Positions 15,285 to 23,697 of a stretch of 64,000 nt of DNA are shown here, piece by piece (position 1 is the stretch's first letter; each line of letters begins with the position of its first letter). This stretch comes from Flavobacterium jumunjinense. GTDB taxonomy: Bacteria > Bacteroidota > Bacteroidia > Flavobacteriales > Flavobacteriaceae. The notes below the pieces were generated by a model that was not told where the DNA came from, made no database searches, and saw only the letters and a list, made by a program, of their open reading frames with translations. The stretch is from NCBI RefSeq assembly GCF_021650975.2, contig NZ_CP091285.1:620001-684000 (forward strand), read 5' to 3'. The position numbers and the translations under genes are program-made.

Positions 15285-15515
15285 ATGAAAAAAGAAACAA
15301 AAAAAAAGTTTAATTTAGAAAAATTTGAAATCGCTAAACTTAGAAATCAGAGAGTAATAATTGGAGGAACTGGAGCTGGAGATGGTACTCAAACTGATTC
15401 AACAAGACCAAAAATCCCAAAAAAACCAAACGATCCAAATAATCCAAATAACCCAAACGATCCAAACAATCCAAATGATCCAGATTCTAGTATACCTTGT
15501 CAGACAGATTTTTAG
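15285..15515 (+). CDS. Double-glycine leader peptide with Pro-Asn-Asp repeat tail
   Basis: A 76-residue product. The first 28 residues (KKFNLEKFEIAKLRN, then IIGG) resemble the double-glycine leaders of Bacteroidota natural-product precursors, with GG at 27-28 as probable cleavage site. The remainder is a Gly/Thr stretch, a repeat of P-N-N/P-N-D triplets (residues ~48-67) and a tail SIPCQTDF with one Cys. The ATG at 15285 is preferred to an upstream TTG at 15255 that overlaps the promoter. The gene is followed after 19 bases by a subtilisin-like lipoprotein. No lanthionine synthetase, radical SAM or transporter gene is adjacent, so modification is unproven. Confidence 0.65.
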   Translation: MKKETKKKFNLEKFEIAKLRNQRVIIGGTGAGDGTQTDSTRPKIPKKPNDPNNPNNPNDPNNPNDPDSSIPCQTDF

Positions 15516-15534
15516 CATAATAAATAGTAAAGTA

Positions 15535-17193
15535 ATGAAAGTATCTCTTTTTTTGTTTTTCTTAGTCTTAACTGTATCCTGTAAGTCTTATTTTAATAAT
15601 TCTTCTGATACTTATAAAAAGACAGATACTTTGGTAAATCTCTGGCATCATAAGGATTCTTTTTTAGATAGTATCTACGGCATTTCTTTAGAAAAATGGT
15701 ACAATGAAAAACCTAAAAAAATAAATCGAGAAATAATTGTAGCAACATTAGATGGACAAATTGATTTGAATCATGAAGATTTACAAGGACAATTATGGAT
15801 TAATGAAGACGAAATTCCGAATAATGGTATTGATGACGATAACAATGGTTATGTTGATGATATTAATGGTTGGAATTTTATAGGGATAGGGGATGGCGAT
15901 ACTCAGGCTTTTTCAAATTTTGAATATGTTCGCTTCATTAATAAATATAGAGAAGAATTTGAAAATAGTGATAGTATTAAAAATCAAAATAATTCTTTGT
16001 ATCAAGAATATCAAAAAGCCTTAAAAGTATATGAAAGAACAAATAAATATTACAGGAATTACTTAAAAATTGAGGGGATGTTGATTTCTGCATATTATCC
16101 AGCTAAAGATACGCTGAAACACTACTTTCCTAAAGAAGATTATACAGCAAAACAATTAGATAGCTTGTATCAATTGCATAAAATAGATGATAAAACATTT
16201 AGAGATAGAATAAAAGAAAATGACACTTGCAGGTCATTCCCAGATTTGATTTTTTATATGAAAACGATTAAAGAGTTTCGATATACAATTGAGTTAATGG
16301 AAAATTCGAGTAGGCATAAAGATTCTATTGTTAACAAATTATTAAACTTCGAATATAATGATAGAGCAAGAATTAAGAATGGTAGCCTTGAAAAGGGATA
16401 TGGCAACAATAAACTAGACTCTAATCTTCGATTAAAAAAGCATAATACTGAAGTTTCAAGTATTATTGCAGCGAATAGAGATAATAATAAAGGAGTAAAA
16501 GGGTTTCATAATAACATTAAATTGATGACTTTAAATATCTCTCCATTCGGTGATGAATTTGATAAAGATATTGCAAATGCTATTTATTATGCTGTAGATA
16601 ATGGAGCTAAAGTGATTAATATGTCCTCTGGGAAAGAGTTTTCATTAGAACATGAAAGAGTTGCAAGAGCCTTAATATACGCTAATAAAAAAAATGTTTT
16701 AATAGTTCATAGTGCAGGGAATAGTTCAACTGATATTGATAAAGAACTTTATTACCCAATAGATTGCTCAAAGACAAAAAATGTTGAAATAGTTGATAAT
16801 TTTATTAATGTTGGATCTATATCAAAAAGGATTGATAGCACTATAATTTCTGACTATTCAAATTATGGCAGAAAAAATGTAGATCTTTTTGCTCCAGGAG
16901 AGGAAATATATTTAGCTATCCCTGATAATCAGTATGAATTTGATTCAGGAACTTCCTTTGCAACTCCTATGGTTTCGGGAACGGCTGCCTTAATTTGGTT
17001 GTATTATCCGAACTTAACGGTACAAGAAGTGAAAAATATTATTTTAGAATCGGGTGTTACTATTGACAAGATGGTTGTTAAACCGGGAACAAAAAATGAA
17101 ATGGTACACTTTTCTGAGCTGTGCAAAACTGGAAAAGTGCTCAATACTTATAATGCTATGAAAATGGCAGCGGAAATGAGTAAGAAGAAATAG
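15535..17193 (+). CDS. S8 (subtilisin-like) serine peptidase, lipoprotein
   Basis: A 552-residue product with lipoprotein signal MKVSLFLFFLVLTVSC, so it should be anchored to a membrane on the outer face of the inner membrane or at the outer membrane. The S8 triad is visible: Asp in VATLDGQIDLNHEDL (~residue 70), His in KKHNTEVSSIIAANRD (~residue 305), Ser in GTSFATPMVSGTAAL (~residue 485). A charged helical insertion of about 200 residues separates Asp and His, longer than in simple subtilisins. The His motif is HNT, not HGT. ATG 15535 is chosen since it gives the lipobox. It is probably co-transcribed with the double-glycine peptide and may process it or the cysteine peptides; that link is inference. 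Confidence 0.85.
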   Translation: MKVSLFLFFLVLTVSCKSYFNNSSDTYKKTDTLVNLWHHKDSFLDSIYGISLEKWYNEKPKKINREIIVATLDGQIDLNHEDLQGQLWINEDEIPNNGIDDDNNGYVDDINGWNFIGIGDGDTQAFSNFEYVRFINKYREEFENSDSIKNQNNSLYQEYQKALKVYERTNKYYRNYLKIEGMLISAYYPAKDTLKHYFPKEDYTAKQLDSLYQLHKIDDKTFRDRIKENDTCRSFPDLIFYMKTIKEFRYTIELMENSSRHKDSIVNKLLNFEYNDRARIKNGSLEKGYGNNKLDSNLRLKKHNTEVSSIIAANRDNNKGVKGFHNNIKLMTLNISPFGDEFDKDIANAIYYAVDNGAKVINMSSGKEFSLEHERVARALIYANKKNVLIVHSAGNSSTDIDKELYYPIDCSKTKNVEIVDNFINVGSISKRIDSTIISDYSNYGRKNVDLFAPGEEIYLAIPDNQYEFDSGTSFATPMVSGTAALIWLYYPNLTVQEVKNIILESGVTIDKMVVKPGTKNEMVHFSELCKTGKVLNTYNAMKMAAEMSKKK

Positions 17194-17387
17194 TGAAAAG
17201 AGTTTAATAGTTTTTAATTGTATTCTATCCGTTCGAGTAGGGTTTGTAGAATGCGAATAGCAATTTTACAAACCATGTATCGAGAATCGTTTTAATGAAT
17301 TTTTTCTTGTATATAGTTTTCTATCGAAAATCACTCAGGTTAATGTAAATTTTATTACATCGACTTCATCTTATTTATTGTTTCTTC
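17194..17387. other. Intergenic stretch with a weak hairpin
   Basis: GGTTTGTA (17241-17248) can pair with TACAAACC (17277-17284), which could end the subtilisin transcript, though no T-run follows. Nothing else is seen before the right copy of the 254-bp repeat. Confidence 0.35.
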
Positions 17388-17641
17388 TTAGCAAATTGAT
17401 TAGACCTGTAGGATGACATAATAGGAGCATATATTAAGAATAAATGAGTAATAATGAATTTGGCATTTTTTTTGCTCTACTATACTATCGTTCTACTACA
17501 AATAGTGGTGACAAAAATATATTTGTTTTTCAGTTTGTCACAGAAAGTGTGACATTTTTCGTTTGAATTTGATAATGTCACAAAATCTGTGACATTTTTT
17601 TTTGTCAATAAAAAATGTCACAGGTTTTAAAAATGGAATGC
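17388..17641 (+). repeat. 254-bp direct repeat, right copy
   Basis: Matches 5521-5774 over its full length with about eight substitutions and no gaps. Its last 15 bases are the 3' end and stop codon of the lipoprotein gene 17627-18076, so this looks like the native position and the left copy the derived one. The TGTCACA hairpins inside may act as the terminator of that gene. Confidence 0.9.
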
Positions 17642-18076
17642 ACTCTTAAGTGTATTGCTATATGTAATCTTATACCTAACACTATTTTCTTCATGAATCT
17701 TCATAACATAAATAAATTTGTGTTTTTTGGAATTTCTAGAAGTCACTACCAACTCTTTCTTTGAGAAATTATCTAGAATAATTAAATCGTTTTGGTTATT
17801 CACGCTAAAATAGTCTGCAATACGATTATTTAAGTTTGTAATTGGATAGGAAGAATAGACATTCTTACCATTCTGCTTAACTTCTATCTTCTCTCCTTTA
17901 AAACCTTGCGTTAACAACAGAATACTTTTTTCTTTTGAAGTTGCATTATTTTTTTTCAAAAATACAGCCACCTCTTTCTCGTTCATTCCTCTAAAGTCGT
18001 CTCTAAAATCGGTTTTTACTATTGATTTGCAACCAACAATACTCATTCCTAATACAATTAAAAGATATTTTTTCAT
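17627..18076 (-). CDS. Small lipoprotein of unknown function
   Basis: A 149-residue product with lipoprotein signal MKKYLLIVLGMSIVGC. The rest is a mixed alpha/beta sequence with many Lys and Asn and no recognised domain. The last five codons and stop lie inside the right copy of the 254-bp repeat, and the same codons appear as an orphan at the left copy. It is downstream of the amylase gene but separated by a strong terminator, so it has its own transcript. Confidence 0.6.
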   Translation of the reverse strand: MKKYLLIVLGMSIVGCKSIVKTDFRDDFRGMNEKEVAVFLKKNNATSKEKSILLLTQGFKGEKIEVKQNGKNVYSSYPITNLNNRIADYFSVNNQNDLIILDNFSKKELVVTSRNSKKHKFIYVMKIHEENSVRYKITYSNTLKSAFHF

Positions 18077-18108
18077 AGAACTATAACACCAAAATTTAAA
18101 ATATAGTA

Positions 18109-18144
18109 TAAAAAAAGCACTAATTTTTAGTTAAAATTAGTGCT
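18109..18144 (-). terminator. Terminator after the secreted amylase
   Basis: AGCACTAATTTT (18116-18127) pairs perfectly with AAAATTAGTGCT (18133-18144) over a five-base loop. Read on the minus strand a run of seven T follows. It lies 27 bases past the amylase stop codon. Confidence 0.85.
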
Positions 18145-18170
18145 CTTAAAAACAACCAAAACTCAAATAT

Positions 18171-21038
18171 TTATTGTTTTACCATTTTTTGCACAACAAA
18201 ATTTACATCATTATAAAACAATTTCGCAAGATATATTCCTCTCTCTAAATCTTGAACATTCAATTCATTATTAGCAGATACGTTTGAAAAAGTTTTAACT
18301 TTTTGCCCAGTAACAGCAAATAATTCTATTTTTTCAACTTCTGTCGAAACAGAAAACACATTCTTAACTGGATTTGGATAGACTATAATTTGTTTAGAAC
18401 TATCAAAGACTTCAGAAGAAAGGACACTTGCCTCGTTTCCATACACTTTAAATTCACCCGCAGCAATTGATATAGGAGCAGCAGTATTTGTAACAACAAA
18501 AGAAGTATCATCCATTAAATCATGCCAATTTCCTGTATATGGAAAATCGGGAACAATCGTTAGATCTGATGTGGAAAAATTAGCCAGTACAACTACATTT
18601 TTTAATGCAGTTGAAGGCAATGAATTATCATAAATATAAATTCTTTGCTTTAAATTATTTCCAGACTCAGGACTTATCGTATACTCTCCATTAAAAACTA
18701 CTTCTTGATTTTTTAAATGAATCAATTTTGCATAATCTTGATAAATCGCTCCTCTAACAGGATCATTTAACCAATTTTCAGTCCATTGCGGTTGTGGCTT
18801 CGTATCTAACTTACAATCGCCTGCAATTCCATCAGACTCTGTATTTACAGTTCCGTTAGAACATGTGTAAATAGAATCGTCCATTCCTAATTCTTGAAAA
18901 TGCCAAATCATTTTTGGACCAGGAATTAAAATACTTGTTGCCCCAATAGCTCCTGCTCTATTTAATGCATTTGGTAAATTTCCTCCAACAGGACTTGTTC
19001 CTCCAGTAGCTCCATAAGTCACCGCTTCATACATTAACCTGTCCTTATCATGACTTTCTGGATAACCCATCAAGCGCTTTCCTGTAAAACCTCTACTAAC
19101 ATGCCCCATTCTTGAAATATTTCCATTAGAAGCGTATCCTAAAGCCAACTGTTTGTAAGATGAAAACAATTCTCCCCACATCATTATTCCTTTTCCTTCT
19201 CCTATTCTATAATTTGCCCATTCTTGTTCTTCTGTATCAGATCCTAAATGCTCAAAAATTACATAGTGATCTGGATCCAAACTCCATGAATAATCGGCAT
19301 ACTCTTTAAGCACATCTACTCTATCTTGCTGGAATTGATTTGTCAAAGCATCACTCCCTGTTGCATTTTGAGTAAATCCTTTCGTTAAATCCCATCTAAA
19401 ACCATCTATCTTAAATTCGTTAATCCAATATTTCAACGTTTGCTTCACATAGTTTTTTGTATAATCAGATGTATGGTTAAAATCTTCCCCAACACTATAG
19501 CTGTGCGTTGCAACTGTATTAAAATATGGATTTTCTATACTTGGACTTCCCCAACCGTCTCCATCTGGGTCATCCATCCACATTCTTACCATTGGATTTC
19601 TTCCAAAAGCATGATTAAAAGCCAAGTCCAACACAACCGCTATATCATTTTGATGACACAAATCTATCAATTCTTTCAATTTATCCTTTGTGCCGTAAAA
19701 CTTATCCAACGCCATGTGAAAAGAAGTATTATATCCCCAACTTTCATTGCCTTCAAATTCCATTATTGGCATCAACTCTATTGCATTTATTCCTAAATTT
19801 TTCAAATAATCTATTTTATCAATAACATCTTGAAAATTTCTATCAGCATCAAAATCTCTAATCAAAATTTCATAAACCACCAAATTATCTTTATTAGGCT
19901 TGTTAAAGTTTGTCACTTGCCAATTATAAGGCGTTTGACCTGTTTGAAGCACAGTAACTTCTCGTTCTTGTTCAACAGGATAAGTTGGTAAATTTGGATA
20001 GGTTGCCGACGGAATCCAAGAATCATCAAACGGAGACAAAACTAGCGTTGAGCAAGGATCTGCAACTTTTACCAATATAGGAGAATTTGCAATTGGTGTT
20101 TCATCTACAACCCAATATTGATAACTTTCAATTTGTTCAGCTGTTAACCCGGTTAGTTCCAACCAAAATTTATTTGTAGCTGGATCTTTCTTCATTGCAT
20201 AAGAAGATGTTGGTTCCCAGTTATTAAAACTCCCTGCAACATATACAAAATCTTTACCTGGTGCTTCCAATACTAAAACTGCTTTCGTATTATCAACCAA
20301 ATAATTAATCCCATTTTCTAATCCGCTTGTCATTGCTTCTGACACAGTAGAAGGGTTAACAATTACCATAAACGATTTTGTTTGCGTGATTGCACCTTGT
20401 GTTATCTCTAAAACATAATTTTGATTTGAAACGATATTCGTATGATTATATGAATATGTATTTACTCCTGAAACTGTATTTATAGAAACTCCATTTGCTT
20501 TTAAATTATAATCTGCAATTCCATTATTATTGTTTGCTTCGACCAACAAACTTCCTCCTGAATTTATAATAGTTGTTGAGCTTACAACTGGTGATGTTAA
20601 TGTAGATTGAAACAAACCTACTTCTACTAAAACATCTTGTGATTTTTTATCTCCAGTACCATCTTTTGCCTTAACCAAAAAACCAATTCTCCCCATGTTA
20701 GTTCTTGCATAGAAACTTGAAGGTACGAATGACATTGTATAAGTATCGTTTCCTGAATTATAAGTCAATCGATTTGCTTCATTAGAGTTAGTCCAAGAAC
20801 CATTCGTTGGACAATCTAAAATATTTACATCATTACTATCAAATGACCAAGTCCACAAATACAATGCATTCCCTGCAACACCCCAAGTAGCTTCATTTAC
20901 TGAACTACCATTTATGGTTATTGTAATATTTTGATTCTCATCAAAAGAAGCGGGAGTAACAGAATATGTAATTGTTTGCTGTTGCGAAAAAACAAACACA
21001 GAAATTAAAAAAGTTAATATTACAGTAATTTTTTTCAT
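18171..21038 (-). CDS. Secreted GH13 alpha-amylase with T9SS C-terminal sorting domain
   Basis: A 955-residue product: signal peptide (1-19), N-terminal beta-sandwich modules including a CBM48-like segment (~240-340), a GH13 barrel (~380-790) and a C-terminal type IX secretion domain (~880-955, with IIVYPNPVKNVFSV and GIYLAKLFY). GH13 regions are present: DLAFNHAFG, GFRWDLTKG with the nucleophile Asp, VIFEHLG with the acid Glu, and ESHDKDR. It should cut starch or glycogen outside the cell, replacing the SusG lipoprotein of Bacteroides. It lies 70 bases behind the SusE/F genes in the same direction, with a terminator between, so it is probably expressed partly by read-through or from its own start. 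Confidence 0.92.
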   Translation of the reverse strand: MKKITVILTFLISVFVFSQQQTITYSVTPASFDENQNITITINGSSVNEATWGVAGNALYLWTWSFDSNDVNILDCPTNGSWTNSNEANRLTYNSGNDTYTMSFVPSSFYARTNMGRIGFLVKAKDGTGDKKSQDVLVEVGLFQSTLTSPVVSSTTIINSGGSLLVEANNNNGIADYNLKANGVSINTVSGVNTYSYNHTNIVSNQNYVLEITQGAITQTKSFMVIVNPSTVSEAMTSGLENGINYLVDNTKAVLVLEAPGKDFVYVAGSFNNWEPTSSYAMKKDPATNKFWLELTGLTAEQIESYQYWVVDETPIANSPILVKVADPCSTLVLSPFDDSWIPSATYPNLPTYPVEQEREVTVLQTGQTPYNWQVTNFNKPNKDNLVVYEILIRDFDADRNFQDVIDKIDYLKNLGINAIELMPIMEFEGNESWGYNTSFHMALDKFYGTKDKLKELIDLCHQNDIAVVLDLAFNHAFGRNPMVRMWMDDPDGDGWGSPSIENPYFNTVATHSYSVGEDFNHTSDYTKNYVKQTLKYWINEFKIDGFRWDLTKGFTQNATGSDALTNQFQQDRVDVLKEYADYSWSLDPDHYVIFEHLGSDTEEQEWANYRIGEGKGIMMWGELFSSYKQLALGYASNGNISRMGHVSRGFTGKRLMGYPESHDKDRLMYEAVTYGATGGTSPVGGNLPNALNRAGAIGATSILIPGPKMIWHFQELGMDDSIYTCSNGTVNTESDGIAGDCKLDTKPQPQWTENWLNDPVRGAIYQDYAKLIHLKNQEVVFNGEYTISPESGNNLKQRIYIYDNSLPSTALKNVVVLANFSTSDLTIVPDFPYTGNWHDLMDDTSFVVTNTAAPISIAAGEFKVYGNEASVLSSEVFDSSKQIIVYPNPVKNVFSVSTEVEKIELFAVTGQKVKTFSNVSANNELNVQDLERGIYLAKLFYNDVNFVVQKMVKQ

Positions 21039-21071
21039 ATTTATATTTTATTTATTATCACTTAAATCTAT

Positions 21072-21110
21072 AAAAAAAGGTTGCCTAAATTTTTAGACAA
21101 CCTTTTTTTT
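21072..21110 (-). terminator. Terminator between SusE/F gene and amylase gene
   Basis: AAAAAAAGGTTG pairs with CAACCTTTTTTT, with an inner CTAAA/TTTAG stem, giving a long hairpin flanked by T-runs on both strands. It sits directly behind the stop codon of the 488-residue lipoprotein. It should reduce transcription from the SusC operon into the amylase. Confidence 0.8.
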
Positions 21111-22575
21111 ATTGAGGAATAATTATATATTTTCCATCTAAATCATTAAACCAAACATCGTAATTACCAGAAGCTTCAGTGAAAGGAAAATTACTTCCTG
21201 TTCCTGCTAAAATTGCTGTTCCATATTGATTCTGAGAACCATTATACCTCCATACATTTGCCCAAGCATCATCTGCTCTAATTAAAAACTCATTTCCAGA
21301 AGTAAAAACCACTCCTAAAGCATACCATAGATGAGGGTTATTAGCATCCTGAGTAAAATTAACTTCATCAGAATCACCCCAACCACCAATAGCTGCACCA
21401 ATAATCCCCATATTTGTATAGACAGGTGCTGCTGAAGCATCATATGGCGCAACAGTAAAAGTTCCAGATTGACCAACAGTTGTAAAGTTATAAGTATAAT
21501 ATCCAGCCGTAGAAACATTAAATGTACCTGGATCTGAACCACCTCCTGGATTAACTGCAAGCGTACTTCCATCATTAGTTCCCCATTGCGGAGTCCATTG
21601 TCCTTTTACTTCTAGCATTTTGAATGCTCCTGCTCCAAAATAGCCAGTATAAACATAATTATTAGGTACATTTTGGTTTCTAAAAACAGGTGTATTATTG
21701 TTATTATTATTCCAGTCTGAAGAAGTTGCATTACCTACAAAGTATAAATTTGGAAATACAACACTAAAGGGAGTTACAGATATAGTAAGCGGATTAGAAA
21801 TTCTTTCCAAAACACTTCCATTTTCATTCGTTGTTCTTGCTACAATTCTTAAGTCCATATCTCCGGCAACTCCGGCAACCAAACCTATTCCTAAAGCCAC
21901 AGAATTAAAATCGCCATGAGTTGAAGTTAAAGTCGTTAAATTTTCGACATTACCAACTGCAACAGGAGAAGTAAAACCAGATCCAGACAATGCTGCTTCT
22001 ATTGTATAGCTTACATCTATACCTAAATTAGATCCCAAAACAGCATCTGTCCAAGTTGTTGTAATTGCAACACTTGATGTTGAGCCAATAGACAACACAA
22101 AGCTATCGTTTGCTGCTGGACTTGTAAATACTGCTGGATCTGTTGGATATGTGGTCACTAGAAAAAGAACTGAATTACTTAAAATACTTCCTGAATTAAC
22201 TCTTAAATAGATTGCTATATCTCTAAATGTAGTTGCGCCCGCATCATGAATTGCTGTATTTAAATCTTCAACTGATATAGAAAACGTGTTAGAATTTGAG
22301 TTTCCTAAATTTACAACATTCGTAAATTCTGCATTTAAAGACATTTCAACTCCATAACTAGACGCTCCTGTTAAGTTATCATTCCATGTAACTGTAAATG
22401 CTGAATTTTGTGGAAGTCCAAAATTTAAAAAAACATTATTAATTCCTGGTTCTTGCAAAACAAATGCTGCATCTGGCGTTTTTATTTCTAGACTTTCTTC
22501 ATCATCACAAGCTGTAAAAATAAAAACTAATGATAATAGCAAAAGGCTAGTTATTTTTTTTATATATAAACTCAT
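21109..22575 (-). CDS. SusE/SusF-like starch-binding outer membrane lipoprotein
   Basis: A 488-residue product with lipoprotein signal ending FIFTAC and the acidic DDEES surface-export stretch after the Cys. Residues ~25-270 hold two SusE-type beta-sandwich domains, followed by two carbohydrate-binding segments starting at NLYFVGNATSSDWNNN and TNMGIIGAAIGGWGD. Aromatic pairs such as W in QWTPQWGTNDGS are typical glycan contacts. It is a longer paralogue of 22596-23681 and shares the same Asn-run and QWGTNDGS segment. It is the fourth gene of the SusC-D-E-F run and should hold starch at the cell surface. Confidence 0.85.
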   Translation of the reverse strand: MSLYIKKITSLLLLSLVFIFTACDDEESLEIKTPDAAFVLQEPGINNVFLNFGLPQNSAFTVTWNDNLTGASSYGVEMSLNAEFTNVVNLGNSNSNTFSISVEDLNTAIHDAGATTFRDIAIYLRVNSGSILSNSVLFLVTTYPTDPAVFTSPAANDSFVLSIGSTSSVAITTTWTDAVLGSNLGIDVSYTIEAALSGSGFTSPVAVGNVENLTTLTSTHGDFNSVALGIGLVAGVAGDMDLRIVARTTNENGSVLERISNPLTISVTPFSVVFPNLYFVGNATSSDWNNNNNNTPVFRNQNVPNNYVYTGYFGAGAFKMLEVKGQWTPQWGTNDGSTLAVNPGGGSDPGTFNVSTAGYYTYNFTTVGQSGTFTVAPYDASAAPVYTNMGIIGAAIGGWGDSDEVNFTQDANNPHLWYALGVVFTSGNEFLIRADDAWANVWRYNGSQNQYGTAILAGTGSNFPFTEASGNYDVWFNDLDGKYIIIPQ

Positions 22576-22595
22576 ATTTTTATTTTTTTAAAGGA

Positions 22596-23681
22596 TTATA
22601 GATTCAACGGAATTAATATATAATGCCCCGTTAAATCATTATACCAAACATCATAATCATCTTCAACAACTACTGGAACATTCTCACCATTTAAAGTAGC
22701 TGTTCCCGAAAAAGAAGTTGAACCACCCCAAACAGAACCTGCACTCGTTAAAAACTGCAAATCTCCAGGCGTTAAATGCAAGCCATTCACATACCAAATA
22801 TGATTATCAAAACTAGATTGATTCATTGCTGTTGTTGTAATTGCTGTCCCTTGCAAAGACATTGTTGTATAACTTGGTAAAGCGGCAATATCGAAAGGAG
22901 TAAAAGAATATGTATTCGTAGCATAATTAATTGTAAACGAATAATATCCTGCAGTTGCAATTGGATTGTTATTACTTGGAAAAGAACCAGGATCTGATCC
23001 TGATCCTGTATTTACATCAATACTAGAACCATCATTAGTACCCCATTGTGGTTGCCAAAGCCCTTTTGTTTCTAACACCTTAAATTCACCTGCTCCAAAA
23101 AAACCTGTATAATGATAGATTTTTGAATTAGATGCATCTCTAAACAAAGGGTTATTATTATTGTTATTGTTCCAATCTGAAGCAGTTGCATTTCCTACCA
23201 AATAATAATCCATAAACGGATAATTAAAATAAGGATACACATTAAATGAAATACTATTTGATGCTACTGGTAAACTAGTCTGTGTTCCTACAGACGAGAC
23301 AATCCTAGCATAAACTGCGTTCCACGCAAATGGAGGCAAACCTACATTACCAACTGCAGTATTCAATTCTGCTACAGAAAGCGTTATTGTATTATTCCCA
23401 TTTACTGTACCTGTTGCTACAGGGTTTGTAAAAGCAGCATCTGAGGAAAGTTCTAAACTATAGTTTACAGCTGTTTGTTGTCCGTAATTAGCCATTGTCC
23501 AATTAAAAGTAACCGCTGGGTTATTGTTATTTACAGGATCTAATTCAATATTAGAGATTGCTAATTCTGACAGAACTACTGGATTAGTCTCTGCAACCTT
23601 TAAATCATCCATTGTATCTTCACATGAACTCAGAAAAAAAATTGCACATGCAGTTTGTATAAAAATTGATATTTTTTTCAT
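22596..23681 (-). CDS. SusE-like outer membrane lipoprotein
   Basis: A 361-residue product with signal ending FFLSSC and an acidic EDTMDD stretch after the lipid Cys. A SusE domain (~30-145) precedes a glycan-binding part (~155-360) with YYLVGNATASDWNNNNNNN and QPQWGTNDGSS. It has one SusE module fewer than its neighbour. It lies 16 bases after SusD and 20 bases before the second paralogue, so it is in the same operon. Glycan binding is inferred from family and context. Confidence 0.85.
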   Translation of the reverse strand: MKKISIFIQTACAIFFLSSCEDTMDDLKVAETNPVVLSELAISNIELDPVNNNNPAVTFNWTMANYGQQTAVNYSLELSSDAAFTNPVATGTVNGNNTITLSVAELNTAVGNVGLPPFAWNAVYARIVSSVGTQTSLPVASNSISFNVYPYFNYPFMDYYLVGNATASDWNNNNNNNPLFRDASNSKIYHYTGFFGAGEFKVLETKGLWQPQWGTNDGSSIDVNTGSGSDPGSFPSNNNPIATAGYYSFTINYATNTYSFTPFDIAALPSYTTMSLQGTAITTTAMNQSSFDNHIWYVNGLHLTPGDLQFLTSAGSVWGGSTSFSGTATLNGENVPVVVEDDYDVWYNDLTGHYILIPLNL

Positions 23682-23697
23682 TTTCTTTTACATTTAA

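Noticed and set aside
15421..15485. Short tandem repeat as CRISPR or satellite
   Set aside because: The repeat is the in-frame coding of Pro-Asn-Asn/Asp triplets in the leader peptide; there are no spacers.
15361..15534. Long N-terminal extension of the subtilisin-like gene
   Set aside because: This part is the leader-peptide gene read in another frame; the ATG at 15535 gives a clean lipoprotein signal.
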